Shown here: positions 48,916-60,759 of the stretch, one piece after another | Layout: every line of letters begins with the position of its first letter | Numbering within the stretch: the first letter of the stretch is position 1 | NCBI RefSeq assembly: GCF_964355755.1 | Contig: NC_092673.1 | Span: 34,173,648 to 34,237,647 of the forward strand | Length of the DNA: 64,000 nucleotides | Direction: 5' to 3' | Source of the DNA: Antedon mediterranea | Taxonomy: Eukaryota > Echinodermata > Crinoidea > Comatulida > Antedonidae | Position numbers and translations under genes: made by a program | The notes under the pieces: model-generated | Databases searched by the model: none | What the model was told of the DNA's origin: nothing | What the model saw: the letters and a program-made list of their open reading frames with translations, nothing else

Positions 48916-50006
48916 AAAAAAAACATCAATCAAGTCAAGAATTGTTAAAGCTGATTTTATTTTCTAAAATTTATAGAATGAAAATTATATTAAACTTATT
49001 CTTGAAATTATTGTAAAACAAAGTAGAAAGTTCAAAATAGTGCAATTTAGTGAAATAATTCAACACAGATACAAGAACTGGGTACATAATCTCACCCTCA
49101 GAAATAAGGGTTCTAAACAACCTCTATCAAACACAAAAAAAGAAAACACCATTGTCCAGTAAAAACTTTCTTGCGATGTAATATCCGTCTGATCAAATCA
49201 TTTCTAAACCTTAATTCCACCCCTATACCTAAAAGTAACCCATGCTCTTAAAATGATCGAGTTACATAAAACCAATTTCCTATATCGTTTAGTTAAAGGA
49301 ATCTTGGAGTAGCTGGTGATATTTTAATGATTTTTCTCAGTAAATGACTTTAAGCTTCCGGCTAAATTGAGGTCTCAGTCCAATGGCCATGCACTTTTTC
49401 CAGTCATGCACATTTACGAGCTATGTAATTATGTAAAAAGGCCGTTTTGGTATGTAGCACTATTAGATATTATTGAGAAATATGATATACAATGTACTTA
49501 ATGGATTCTATAGATGATACTCTAGTTAAGACTATTTTAACACACGATTTAAATGTCGCCATCGATATGTACACTTACACCATTAGGGCAGAATGTTAGC
49601 GCATATTGTTCATATAGCCGTTGATTGGTTTTAATGTGGCACAATCAAAAATATATTTAGCATAGTCATTAGTGCTGAGAGGGTATGTATATTATGTACA
49701 CTTCCCCCAGCTTTAGAGTTATTTTTTTTATGTAAAATGATCCTTTTTTCTTGATTATGTATTTGTTCCAGGGTACATTAGAAATGTTTTTTGTGGAAGG
49801 AAAAAGGTGAAAAATGTATGCAAAGAGTTAAGCAGGAGAATATCAGAATTGTTGTCCTAGTAGGCAGATGGGCAAAGGTAATTCAGCTCCATTCCAATCT
49901 GCATGAACTGTAAATCAGCTGTGCAGCTCATATACTTTGATTCCTGTATTAATAATCACTGTATGTTGCATAAAGTAACCATTTTGTTATTTAATCGGTC
50001 CTTTAG
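48916..50006. other. AT-rich sequence, no repeat recognised
   Basis: Near 49773-49877 an acceptor-like TGTATTTGTTCCAG and a donor-like GGGCAAAGGTAATT bound about 105 bp, but every frame tried contains a stop. No gene is called. Confidence 0.4.
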
Positions 50007-50153
50007 TGTAATCTCAAACTTCCCTCCTCATTGTTTTTTGAATACCATACAGAAACTGGCGGATACATTCCAGGTTTATCGTATGACTTCAATAAAGGAT
50101 TACGGTCACACATATCCAAATTTCCAGACAACCTTCTTTCTATCAGTGAATAG
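50007..50153 (+). CDS. possible terminal exon of an unknown protein
   Basis: After an acceptor-like CGGTCCTTTAG, a frame of 48 codons runs to TAG at 50151-50153. It reads CNLKLPSSLFFEYHTETGG then YIPGLSYDFNKGLRSHISK and ends FPDNLLSISE. The composition is more protein-like than the surrounding AT-rich DNA: balanced residues, with a Gly/Tyr/Pro cluster. The 'GYIPG-x-x-Y-x-F' stretch vaguely recalls DUF2475-type ciliary microtubule inner proteins, but I would not assign it. I could not find a convincing upstream exon in matching phase; a candidate at 49773-49877 has stops in the phases tried. It may be the last exon of an unseen plus-strand gene, a decayed gene or transposon fragment, or chance. 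The antisense strand is also open here (50003-50236), so strand is not proven. Confidence 0.25.
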   Translation, partial: CNLKLPSSLFFEYHTETGGYIPGLSYDFNKGLRSHISKFPDNLLSISE

Positions 50154-50159
50154 TCTGAG

Positions 50160-52604
50160 CAAATCTTACGTTTACCTTCATCGATTATCTGAACACAGTT
50201 CTTGATCAATATTAGAACCCATTTAATGTTCCACATTTATCTATATATAAAAAAAAAATCAATATGCAAAATTATTATTTATAATAATACTCATATAGTA
50301 TTTCATTATTGTTTAATGATAGGCCAGGAATCTTTAACATTTTAGTCAAGAGAGTCAATGCTATGAGAAACTGGACAAGATTTGTTTAAGATCAAAATTC
50401 TATTCATTCATCTTTTATTAAAATAAATTTCTGAAAATTTCAGCCAAAATTGTCTGGTTTTATGAGTTCACCAAATATGGAAAATACATAAAATAACATA
50501 AGAATATAAACATAAAATAGCAATAGGTCAAAGGTCATAGTTGAGGTTAATAAGTGTCAACACAGCTATACTCAAAGTATTAAATTCTTTACCCCCTTCT
50601 AGCCTCTATCCACATGTTTAGTTAATTATTTATTAAACCGTATGTTTCTATATTAAGTAGTATATTCTTTCACACATGCACAGGATATCATATAACTTAT
50701 GATTTCTCTCTTAAGCGGACAAAACTATCAGACACAGAAATTTAAAACTCCTTTTAATCAAAACATTTAGCTTCTACACATAAATGCATTACACTTGAAA
50801 CAAATTATATCAATTGAATAATTAGCATTTATCAATGTTGCAATGTGAATAGTTATGCTGCTGTTAGATGTGTAAAAAATAGTGATGTTGATAATAATTG
50901 TAGTAGTAATTACTGCAGTTAATAGATGATCATAGAGATTACACTAAGTACAGCTAATGAGAGGGTGATAATGAATGAATGTTATTAGACATAGTTCAAT
51001 CACATTATATAATCTGATTTTTGACCTCTCTTTTGCGGTATCACCCACCTTTATTATTCTCATATCCAAATATACACATACTTATACATTGCGTATTGTA
51101 TTATATTTTTACTTTCTTGTATATGTATGCTATACAAAAAAAAATGTAATGTAATGTGACATTTATATAGCACTATTTCATGAAGATCAGAGTACTGTGG
51201 ACTTAGATGTTACACCTTCTCAACAACATTCTTCTCCACTAAGGGTCATATCAGTTATTATTATTCCTAGCATATAGTGTCAGTGCCCATTAAAAAAGAC
51301 AACTGTATTAAGACTAAGAACACACAAGATGAGCAGGCCAAGCAATTCAACCTCACTAAAATAAAAATACATGACACGTAATTTGTTTGCTGTAAAGCCA
51401 TCTTTATCTTTATATAATTTTATTTATTATTTGTTTTTTTCTAATGGGACAAAAGTAATGTCATCATCTCTAGGCCCCATCAGATTTTATACTTTTAAAC
51501 TCCTTTCCAAAATTGATAATGTACTACATTATTTATGCTAACCAATTTTTATTTTCTAGAAAAAGCGATCGATAAGTAAATAATTTATACAAAAATGTAA
51601 TGGTAAATGATCCTTGAGGGCGCTACATGACTGAACATAAATTAGCATTTTTGCATATTTCTATACATTTTTAAAAAAATACAAAATAAATCGATGAAAC
51701 TGAAAAAGGTATTGATATGTTTAGATGTTACCCACTTTTATTTGATAGCAGTAAAAACAATGTTTAAACGGAGACAATATAAGAGAAATCTGATTGACTG
51801 ATTGAAATAAATAATACTAGTATTTAATAGAAATACAGTATATCAGTGTGAACAAGTCACAGGACTCCAGGATTTGTATAATAAGAAGCGACATCAATAA
51901 TACTTTAAAAAGACAGATGCTTTTTTAACTCAAGTTCCTGTAAATACTGTTCCAGCAAGCTCTCATATGAGATCTTCAAAGCGCTGGAGTATGGAGCGGT
52001 ATAAATGGTTCCCCTTATTCATCTTCCTTTTTTAGTTAATTAAGATACTTTTGGCATACATTTTATGGGTAAAAGCGCTTAGAAATATTACACTAGGAGC
52101 TACATCAGACTACCATTATTATATCAACCAGTAGTGCCACTACACATCTAATATAAAGCTATGTTATTCACTTTCAGATACTAGTATATGCCTTGGAATT
52201 AAAATTAATTGAAATGATGCAATTAATTATTTAATCAAAACCTAATTAGCAACACAAAAGACAAGTCAGTTACAGAAGACAAATAATAAAATGCGGATGA
52301 CAGCAACAAAGAAAATTGACTAGTTGACAGTTGATTTAATTGAGCAAATAATCCGCTTTGTCTTTAGTTGGGCATTAATTAAGATTTTAATTAACTATTT
52401 GAATTAATTATATGAAGCAGGAACTAATCTTGTTTTAATATTTCAAAGGAACTGAAGATAGTTAAATGGATTTGAGAGTACTAGTGTTCACCATTCAGAA
52501 ATACTATACTTGTATATACATACAGTACTGTGATGTTATACTAAAATCAAATTAAAAAATTCTAGGATTCTAAAACATGAACACCACAAAAAGATCTTAT
52601 ATAT
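50160..52604. other. AT-rich intergenic sequence
   Basis: No gene is recognised. The segment 51130-51200 (ACATTTATATAGCACTATTT) resembles the start of a common dispersed repeat also seen near 63290. Confidence 0.4.
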
Positions 52605-52845
52605 ATATTCCCTCACTTGCACTGATGAAGGGCTAGTGTTGCCCGAAAGCTCTGCTAACTTTTCTGGCTGAATTGAATTGAAATATATATGTATACTGAG
52701 TAACCTCCTCAGTCAAAGACTGGTCTCCCAGAGGGCCCAGTTGATTTAGCTTTTCGCTTTTTATTTTTGTATCTCCATTGAGATCCAGCCACTGATACCC
52801 ACAGCATTGTCATTTTTTTCAGTAATTTGCCTTTGGATTTATATA
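52605..52845 (+). mobile_element. Penelope-like repeat with hammerhead-like core, mosaic copy
   Basis: It starts after a TA tract. It carries CTGATGA (52622-52628), stem arms GGGC (52630-52633) and GCCC (52641-52644), and GAAA (52645-52648), then TCTGCTAACTTTTCTGGCTG as in the 11.1-kb copy. Unlike that copy, about 70 bp are inserted or exchanged at 52670-52742, including CAGTCAAAGACTGGTCTCCC, the reverse complement of the tail of the SINE at 34575. The remainder (TTTAGCTTTTCGC to TTTGCCTTTGGATTTATATA) again matches the 11.1-kb copy. It ends in TATATATG. Confidence 0.6.
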
Positions 52846-54224
52846 TGATTGAAGTGAAATATTTCTTTAAGGAGAATATCTTATTACAGTGTGTGAATAC
52901 AGTCACTAAATATGCATTTTAAAATTAACAAAGAATAGCTTCCCTACAAAGTATGAAGTTCCCCAGGGTATTCTAGCCCACCCAGACCTAGACTTGTTTA
53001 CCTTCACAAGAAATTTTAATATGATATCTTTCATAAGTTTTGTTTTATTTAAATTTTCTGTAGACTTTCATCATTGTACATTGGTGTTTCACACCGTGTT
53101 ATAAATTCAAATTCATAGCAAATTTATATAAATTGACAAAAAACTTTAGTTTAATTTGATATGCAGTAGATTATCTGTACTTAAAACATAATTAGCTTTA
53201 TTTTAGTAGAATGTTTGACGAATGACAAAATTAACTTGTCCATTTAATACATTATTTGACGATGTCTTTCAAGTCCTGTACAGATATCTTTATGTTCTTT
53301 TATTACCGTTTCAATTTATTGTGATGCATTGTTTATGTCAAAGACAATATTATCTAAGTACCTTCCGTCGTTTTATGTTATAAGATTGAATGATTGATTC
53401 AGACTTCAGAGGAAAAATGTTAATCTATCTTACCAAATCTAGTACGAAACAAAATTGTGGGTTTCGATTTTGAAGATGCAACTTGATATCTTGATGAAGT
53501 CGACTTTCCCAATACCAGACTTTCTGAAAACAGGAAACTCTCCAAAAACGGGACTTTTCTTAGGTACAAAAGGTTCCAATTTTTGTTTTAATATTAAAAA
53601 CCACAGTGGTCTATTCACCATTCCCACTTAGGCTAAGGAAACATACAAACAAACGTATTCATACCTGATTTGGTACCCTCTCACACACGTCAATGGATGT
53701 ACTAGCCAAAGCATAATCTTTATTAATTAAATTTAAAATGAACTTCTTAAGTTTAATTATTATTTTAAATTTTATAATAAATAATTCTTAGGAGAATTGA
53801 AAACTATTATAAGAACTTTCTTGTCTTGAATTAGTTGCAGTGTTGAAATTATGATTACCATTCCTTAAATCCAGATTTTATATTTTTTTTATAAAGATTT
53901 ATGATAATGGGATTAAAGTAATTTTCTTTAAATAAAATGTTTCCAATTTTGGGGAACAATAGAAATAAAATTTACTCAAAATTTGCTGATAAAGAATTAG
54001 ATGATGAAAATTATAATTTTCACTAATTCTACAATGGTAATTATAAAAAGTGGAAGATGTTTACGAACATATTCAGCTGTAAATACAATGGTTTGAACAT
54101 TCTATTGTTTAACCCCAAGGAATTCAGCTCCAGATATTAGTGTCAAAAGCAACAATATCATTTAATAAAGTAATTAAATTGAGGATTTCCACAAGTTATT
54201 AGAAAGGAAAAAAACTATTTATAG
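52846..54224. other. AT-rich sequence, nothing recognised
   Basis: A 62-codon minus frame (53439-53627) has no recognisable motif. No repeat array is seen. Confidence 0.45.
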
Positions 54225-54615
54225 AAGAAGGAACAAAGTTTATTTATAGAATTAAGAACAAAGTTAATATAGACAACAACAAGTTATTTATAAAACTATT
54301 AAAGAAAAGTTATTTATAGAAGTAAGAACAAAGCTATTTATAGAAGTAAAAACAAAGCTATTTATAGAAGTAATTAAGAACAAAACTATTTATAGAATTA
54401 AGAACAAAGTTATTTATAGAATTAAGAACAAAGCTATTTATAGAAGTAATGAAGAACAAAGCTATTTATAGAAGTAATGAAGAACAAAGCTATTTATAGA
54501 AGTAATGAAGAACAAAGCTATTTATAGAATTAAGAACAAAGCCATTTATAGAAGTAATGAAGAACAAAGCTATTTATAGAATTAAGAACAAAGTTATTTA
54601 TAAAAGTATTATTGC
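54225..54615. repeat. 24/28-bp minisatellite (GAACAAAGCTATTTATAGAA)
   Basis: AGAACAAAGCTATTTATAGA is followed either by ATTA (24-bp unit) or by AGTAATGA (28-bp unit). The two unit lengths are interspersed over about 15 copies. The left edge is more diverged. Confidence 0.92.
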
Positions 54616-55691
54616 ATCTATTTTGCTACAATACAAGGAAACAAGGAATTATTTATTTTAAGGGCATGTGTTTATGCAAACAGAAATATATTCAACACTA
54701 GATGAACAGTTGAACTGCTGACATGACCAAACATTACATTTATTGTAACAAGAAAAATGTTTGTATAGTCATTGAATGACAAGAAATAGCTACACATTTA
54801 ATTACATGTTATTGATCAGAACAGACAGAGTGTACACAATCAGCTTTACATTAATGATTGCATGAAAGCAGGTTTATGATTGGATGAGGGCAGAATAAAA
54901 GCTTCACTGATTGGATGTCAACAGGCTAGAGGTATTCATTGATTGAATAAAAGAAAATCAACACACAGTTTTTACTTATTGGATGAGAGTATATCATTAA
55001 GTCTTCATGGTTGAGAAAGTCAGCCTTAACTGATTGGTTGAAAGCATGCCAAACCTACAATGTGTGTTGATTGGATAAGAGTACTATATCAGTAAGCTTC
55101 ACTGATTGGCTATTATCAATTCTGACTGATTCTGGAGAGTTAAATCAACATTGGTTGCATAAGAGTAGATACAGTAGGTTTTTCAATTACTTTTTTTTGG
55201 ATGGAAAGTTTTACAACATTAAACAGTTCATAAATATCTATAATTTTGCGTGATTTTTTTTTAAAATAAAGAAATATTTCTCTACTTTATCTAAACAAAT
55301 AGGAATGACTCCCAGTTCACTCAGCTGGAATGAGTACCTGGTTGAACAATATTGGAGAAGAAAAGACTGCAACATAATGGCAAGACACCGCACATTCAGA
55401 ATGAATATGAGAGCTGCCTTTTAAAGATTAAAACATTTCATTAACTAATGCATTAACAGTGCATCTAATATCTTTTTGAAATTATATTAAAACTTGTATA
55501 GAATTTAGGACAATATATATAGTAATATAATGGAAATAATCCATGATGCTTCCCTTCAAATTGGTCTGCCAATTCTTGATATTTGAACAATAAATTTATG
55601 TTGACAAGTAAGAAGTTCACACATCCTACATATTGCTTTACTGCTTATTGCAAATAATGTACAATACAATTCAAATAAAACAGCAGTTATT
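54616..55691. other. sequence with loosely repeated TGATTGGAT motifs
   Basis: GATTGGATGAG/GATTGGTTGA-like words recur between 54850 and 55110 about every 50-60 bp, perhaps an old tandem repeat. No gene is seen. Confidence 0.4.
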
Positions 55692-56534
55692 CAGCCGATA
55701 TATACCCAGTGAAAAGTGTGGATGTAACTCTGATATGATTCAAGCCTGCATAGTGTAGTGTAAAGACAGCTTTAATCAGCCGATATATACCCAGTGAAAA
55801 GTGTGGATATAACTCTGATATGATTCAAGCCTGCATAGTGTGTGTAAAGACAGCTTTAATCAGCCGATATATACCCAGTGAAAAGTGTGGATGTAACTCT
55901 GATATGATTCAAGCCTGCATAGTGTAGTGTAAAGACAGCTTTAATCAGCCGATATATACCCAGTGAAAAGTGTGGATATAACTCTGATATGATTCAAGCC
56001 TGCATAGTGTGTGTAAAGACAGCTTTAATCAGCCGATATATACCCAGTGAAAAGTGTAGATATAACTCTGATATGATTCAAGCCTGCATAGTGTGTGTAA
56101 AGACAGCTTTAATCAGCCGATATATACCCAGTGAAAAGTGTGGATATAACTCTGATATGATTCAAGCCTGCATAGTGTAGTGTAAAGACAGCTTTAATCA
56201 GCCGATATATACCCAGTGAAAAGTGTGGATGTAACTCTGATATGATTCAAGCCTGCATAGTGTGTGTAAAGACAGCTTTAATCAGCCGATATATACCCAG
56301 TGAAAAGTGTGGATGTAACTCTGATATGATTCAAGCCTGCATAGTGTAGTGTGTAAAGACAGCTTTAATCAGCCGATATATACCCAGTGAAAAGTGTGGA
56401 TGTAACTCTGATATGATTCAAGCCTGCATAGTGTGTGTAAAGACAGCTTTAATCAGCCGATATATACCCAGTGAAAAGTGTGGATGTAACTCTGATATGA
56501 TTCAAGCCTGCATAGTGTGTGTAAAGACAGCTTT
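55692..56534. repeat. 84/85-bp minisatellite, 10 units
   Basis: Units start with CAGCCGATATATACCCAGTG at 55692, 55777, 55861, 55946, 56030, 56114, 56199, 56283, 56370 and 56454. They differ mainly at GATGTAAC versus GATATAAC and at TAGTGTAGTG versus TAGTGTGTG. The left part alternates 85 and 84 bp, i.e. a two-unit higher-order pattern. Frames through it are repeat translations. Confidence 0.97.
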
Positions 56535-56569
56535 TCGCCATCAAAAAAAAGAAGAATAAATATAAAATT

Positions 56570-56630
56570 GAAAACTAGGTTTGAACTCATCACTTTGACG
56601 AGTTCGGGTTATCCGCGGAAATGCAACATG
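56570..56630 (-). mobile_element. possible tRNA-like remnant
   Basis: On the minus strand GATAACCCGAACTCG leads to GAGTTCAAACCT, which recalls the variable arm and T arm of a tRNA. The first half is not recognisable. Weak evidence. Confidence 0.15.
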
Positions 56631-56719
56631 CACATACGTTAAAATATATGAACTATTATGCTATCTTACAACATGAATTAAATGTGTTTACAGTGCTGAA
56701 TTGTACCTATTTTGTATCA

Positions 56720-56790
56720 TACAGAATATTACAGTATTTACAGAATATTACAGTATTTACAGAATACACTGTATATGTTATATACAGTGT
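56720..56790. repeat. 19-bp duplication and short palindrome
   Basis: ACAGAATATTACAGTATTT occurs twice in tandem, then a partial copy. ACACTGTATAT / ATATACAGTGT (56766-56790) follows as a perfect hairpin with a 3-base loop. Confidence 0.85.
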
Positions 56791-57585
56791 AGCATAGATG
56801 AAATTACGAGACCCATCTTTTAATCCAATTTTTAACACAATGACATCATACAAAATTGACATAAAGATAACGATTTTAGAAGATAATTATCTAAATAATT
56901 ACAGTATTACAAATTTGAAGAATTTTGGGCACGTAAAATGCACTCTCTTTTAATAGTTACAAACATTTACAAAAGAGATGAAAATCCGACTTTTTAAATT
57001 CAACTGGCCATCTGATGACACGATGTCATCAGATAGACAAAATGTTTATATAATATGAATTCATATCTACAATTCAACAGCTTCCATAATAAGTTTTAAT
57101 CACGTGGGTCACTTTTCATTCTGATGAGCTACAACAGATTAAAATATACTGTATAGATGAAATTAAGTGTTGCGGATAACCAATAAAAAGTGAAGGAAAG
57201 GCACACGATTCACTTGAGTGATTTATCTTTGTTCCCTTGCAAATAAGATGGTTCCATTTAAACAATCAAATCAGAGAAATGTTTGTTCATGGAGCTATTT
57301 CTGAAACGGAAGACGGATGGTATTGTAACTTTGAAAGCAAACGACAGAAACAGTCATTTATAAAACTACAAGCACAAATCACAATAAAAGTAGTTTTGTT
57401 AGATCTTATACATTACTACGCCAATCACTGTAGATAAATAACAAAGGGTCATATAATCTAGAAAAGGAAAGCTCATTAACCCGTAATTAAAAATCTAATC
57501 CCCACAGAATATACAAATTAAAATAATGATTATTGCATGAGAATTTATACTGTCATCGTGTGCATATAACCATTGCTAATTAAAG
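56791..57585. other. AT-rich intergenic sequence downstream of the NOA1-like gene
   Basis: No gene is called. The 66-codon plus frame at 57237-57437 has mixed composition but no motif. Confidence 0.4.
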
Positions 57586-58199
57586 TTTATTTGTAGATTA
57601 ATCAAAATTTAGGTCATTTAAAGAAACATTTTACACTATTAATTTTGCTACGAACTTTTTTTAAAAGTGATGCATGATTAACATTGTAGCAGTGGGTGGG
57701 TATTGATGGAATCTGTGAAAATATTATTTTTTTCAATTTTAGTTTTAATCTATATTTTAGTACAACCTTATGGGTAGGTATTGACAACATTTGTGGAAAT
57801 ATCATTTTCAATGGTATATTTCGGCCATATCAATTCATTCCCATTTGAAAAGGAAGAGGGATACTAATACCATATTTGGATGATCAAGCCCTTTTTTAAA
57901 ATTCATAAAGAGATGATCAGGTCACACTATCCCAACATTTTAACCTGATCTCCTCCGTTTCACCCCATGTCTTTTTTAATGCCCTTCCAGCCAATTGGCT
58001 ATGTTAGAATGTGGTTTTTTTAGACCAATTTCTTTGTGATGGCCGAATGCCCTGTTTGGTAATCTTGGACCATTTTTTCATAAATTACAATTATGTCAAA
58101 GAGAGGTCTACTGCAATACAATGTTAAGTTAATACCATGAATTCCACTAAATAGCCAGTGCCCATTCATTGGATGATTGAACTTACCAGTCAGCTGCCT
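57586..58199 (-). other. probable 3' UTR of the NOA1-like gene
   Basis: This lies directly downstream of the NOA1-like stop on the minus strand. Two candidate poly(A) signals are visible in minus-strand sense: ATTAAA at 57975-57980 (about 220 nt after the stop) and AATAAA at 57586-57591 (about 610 nt after). I cannot tell which is used. No other coding signal is seen in the interval. Confidence 0.45.
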
Positions 58200-58387
58200 T
58201 CACACGTATTGAACCAGTTTATCCACATTCACTCTATAAAATGGTTTGCTTCTTACTAATCTGGTGCCTCTCAGGTTAACAACATATGGCAGTAAGGCTG
58301 GAGTGCGCACAATACACCCTAAACCTCCAATAGTGTACGGCCTAAGAACTGCCTCCAGGCCTTGGTTGGGTGTAATTGCTAACCATC
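58200..58387 (-). CDS. NOA1: NOA1-like mitochondrial GTPase, terminal exon with stop
   Basis: The minus-strand exon starts with GA, completing a glycine codon from the previous exon. It runs 61 further residues to a TGA at 58200-58202. Key stretches are GWLAITPNQGLEAVLRPYT, then IVRTPALLPYVVNLRG, and the end VNVDKLVQYV. Animal NOA1 C-termini share the order GW-A-TPN, then L-LR-YT, then VR-P-LLPY-VN-(K/R)G, which is seen here residue by residue; this comparison is from memory, not a search. The acceptor is a good pyrimidine tract ending TTATTTTTAG. The last intron is 58388-62665 (4278 bp), long for a final intron and filled with repeats. The three exons give the last 141 residues of a protein usually about 600-700 aa long. 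No frameshift or premature stop is seen, so the gene looks intact as far as it can be read. Confidence 0.9.
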
Positions 58388-58442
58388 CTAAAAATAAGAA
58401 AAAATAAATATATTTAAAGAAATCAAAGAAACCAATTCCAGA

Positions 58443-58700
58443 TAATTATTTATTTATTTACTTTATGTCTTTAGGCAATGTGGCCAAGGATTACCAATAG
58501 TGAATTAATCACTGTCCTATCAGATAGGTGGTAACCCCCCTGATACAGGGGCTATTGTGTGAACCAGTTCACCGGGGTAACCCCCTACTCTTTTTCGAAT
58601 AATGAACTGGGTTTCTTTAAAGTACACACAGGTTATAACTGTGTACACTGGACCTACGGTTTATAGTCCCTATCCGAGAAAACGATAAGAGAGATTTGAT
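58443..58700 (-). mobile_element. tRNA-SINE central domain, copy in the last NOA1-like intron
   Basis: On the minus strand GGGACTATAAACCGTAGGTCC, then GTACTTTAAAGAACCCAG and GTAGGGGGTTACCCCGGTG, match the central domain of the SINE at 34575-34905. The 3' end differs: it ends with an AAATAAATAAAT-type tail (plus-strand 58446-58460). It lies in the same orientation as the host gene and lacks the tRNA head. Confidence 0.75.
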
Positions 58701-58797
58701 TGGATGATGAAGGTGTCCCCTTAATAGAGCTTCAAATGAATCTAACATAGTAAGTACGTTTGTAGTGTAATCTTACTGTACTTGGCCTTCTGAGTGA

Positions 58798-58850
58798 ACA
58801 TTTTTTTTTACTGAAGAGGTCACCCAGTATAAAGAACAAATAAATACATT
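58798..58850 (+). mobile_element. SINE tail fragment
   Basis: ACTGAAGAGGTCACCCAGTA followed by TAAAGAACAAATAAATAC matches the 3' tail of the SINE at 34575 (GACTGAAGAGGTCGCC). It is a truncated insertion or a dimer remnant opposite the neighbouring SINE. Confidence 0.6.
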
Positions 58851-59100
58851 TCTAAAAACTGTACTTGTTTACTCAATTTGAAAAATAACAAATTGACCGC
58901 ATTTTACATTAATCAATATTTCATGTTGTTTGCTCTTGTTACTAATAATAGTACTTTTTGCTTTGTTTATGAGAAAATGTCTTTGATCTCAAGAGTGATG
59001 CTGATTAAAATAGTTTATAATGAATTTTTAACTGTAACAACTTGCGTCAACTATCAACACAATGTATTTCTATGTAAAAATACATTTATACAAGGCAGCC

Positions 59101-59430
59101 TTTAAAAGATGTATTGTCCCCCTGAAAAATGATTTTTAACATTTTTTGTTGTTGAATATGCCATTTAATGTCACATAACAGTTATCCACTTTGACCAAAT
59201 ATTTATTTACCTGAAAACTGCAATTTAAAGTAAAACATTGTCAAATTGGCTACCAGCCAAATTGATTTTTGGTTTTTAATCATTTATTATGTTATTTTAT
59301 AAGTGAAAACATAATTTGTTTTCGTTTTTTTCTACGGAAGTGATTGACTTTATTAAAACTACAAAATAACATATTCAAAGTCTGATTTAATTGATTGTCA
59401 TTTTTAATGTTTTGGTTACATCTTTTAAAT
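59101..59430. mobile_element. TTAA-flanked MITE, copy B
   Basis: TTTAAAAGATGTATTGTCCC at the left is mirrored by TACATCTTTTAAAT at the right. GTTGAATATGCCATTTAATG and CACATAACAGTTATCCAC match copy A at 48506. It is shorter than copy A by internal deletion. Confidence 0.6.
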
Positions 59431-59517
59431 ATTCAATTTAAAAAAAAACTATAATCATTTCTTTCTCTTCATTTTCACACAACTAAATCCGTATAAAACA
59501 GCCTTTAATATTTCTAT

Positions 59518-60158
59518 TAAAAAACGATGTGGTGTTGTTACATTTTATCCACTATAATCTATGTCATATATAGAATATAGCTAAAAAACGATGTGGTGTT
59601 GTTACATTTTATCCACTATAATCTATGTCATATATAGAATATAGCTAAAAAACGATGTGGTGTTGTTACATTTTATCCACTATAATCTATGTCATATATA
59701 GAATATAGCTAAAAAACGATGTGGTGTTGTTACATTTTATCCACTATAATCTATGTCATATATAGAATATAGCTAAAAAACGATGTGGTGTTGTTACATT
59801 TTATCCACTATAATCTATGTCATATATAGAATATAGCTAAAAAACGATGTGGTGTTGTTACATTTTATCCACTATAATCTATGTCATATATAGAATATAG
59901 CTAAAAAACGATGTGGTGTTGTTACATTTTATCCACTATAATCTATGTCATATATAGAATATAGCTAAAAAACGATGTGGTGTTGTTACATTTTATCCAC
60001 TATAATCTATGTCATATATAGAATATAGCTAAAAAACGATGTGGTGTTGTTACATTTTATCCACTATAATCTATGTCATATATAGAATATAGCTAAAAAA
60101 CGATGTGGTGTTGTTACATTTTATCCACTATAATCTATGTCATATATAGAATATAGCT
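59518..60158. repeat. 64-bp tandem array, 10 essentially identical units
   Basis: The unit CTAAAAAACGATGTGGTGTT, then GTTACATTTTATCCACTATA and ATCTATGTCATATATAGAAT, then ATAG, starts at 59581 and every 64 bp to 60093; the first unit starts at 59518 with T for C. I see no other substitution among the ten copies. The array lies in the last intron of the NOA1-like gene. Confidence 0.98.
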
Positions 60159-60759
60159 TAGTTTTTAATGTTCTTAATTACTATAATAAGTAAAGTCGTT
60201 TCAGTTTTACCAGATATAAATGAACGTCGTCAAAGTTAATATGAACGTTATCTCCAAATTATCGCAATACATAAACATTTATCTGAATTATGCACAATAT
60301 TATAATTTTTATTTTCAGCATAAGACGAACCATTTTTGTCAAAACACCTACATATTTGAATGTTAGGACGTGATACAACGCTTTAGTATCATCCTTTCAA
60401 ATGTCACAAACAAAAAAAAAACCATTTGAAAATGTCAGTTTGAAATATGTGCTTATTTTTAGAAACATCAATCATACTTAAAAATCATTTAAATCTACCT
60501 TGGAACTTAACTTTAAATCTCATAATTAATTTTTGTCCGTATTATTAAAGTCTCATAAACCATAGTGTATTTTTGAAAAAATGACAATTTATAAATTTTG
60601 GAAAATGTTGTTACACAGTATTTGGATGTATCATCCTTTTGTTTATTGAAATTTATCTTCTACTGGTCAAAATAAAAATAAAAACAAAATTGGGTCACTT
60701 TTACTGTTCACTTTACTCACCAGGTAAAGCTAGAATGAAACACAATGATGCAAGGATAT

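Noticed and set aside
49773-49877. Exon bounded by TTGTTCCAG and CAAAGGTAATT upstream of the candidate exon at 50007
   Set aside because: Splice sites look good, but each frame contains a stop (for example TGA after GGAAAAAGG, TAG after TTGTCC), and no phase joins to 50007.
59518-60158. CRISPR-like regular array (64-bp period)
   Set aside because: Every base of the unit repeats, so there are no spacers; it sits in an intron.
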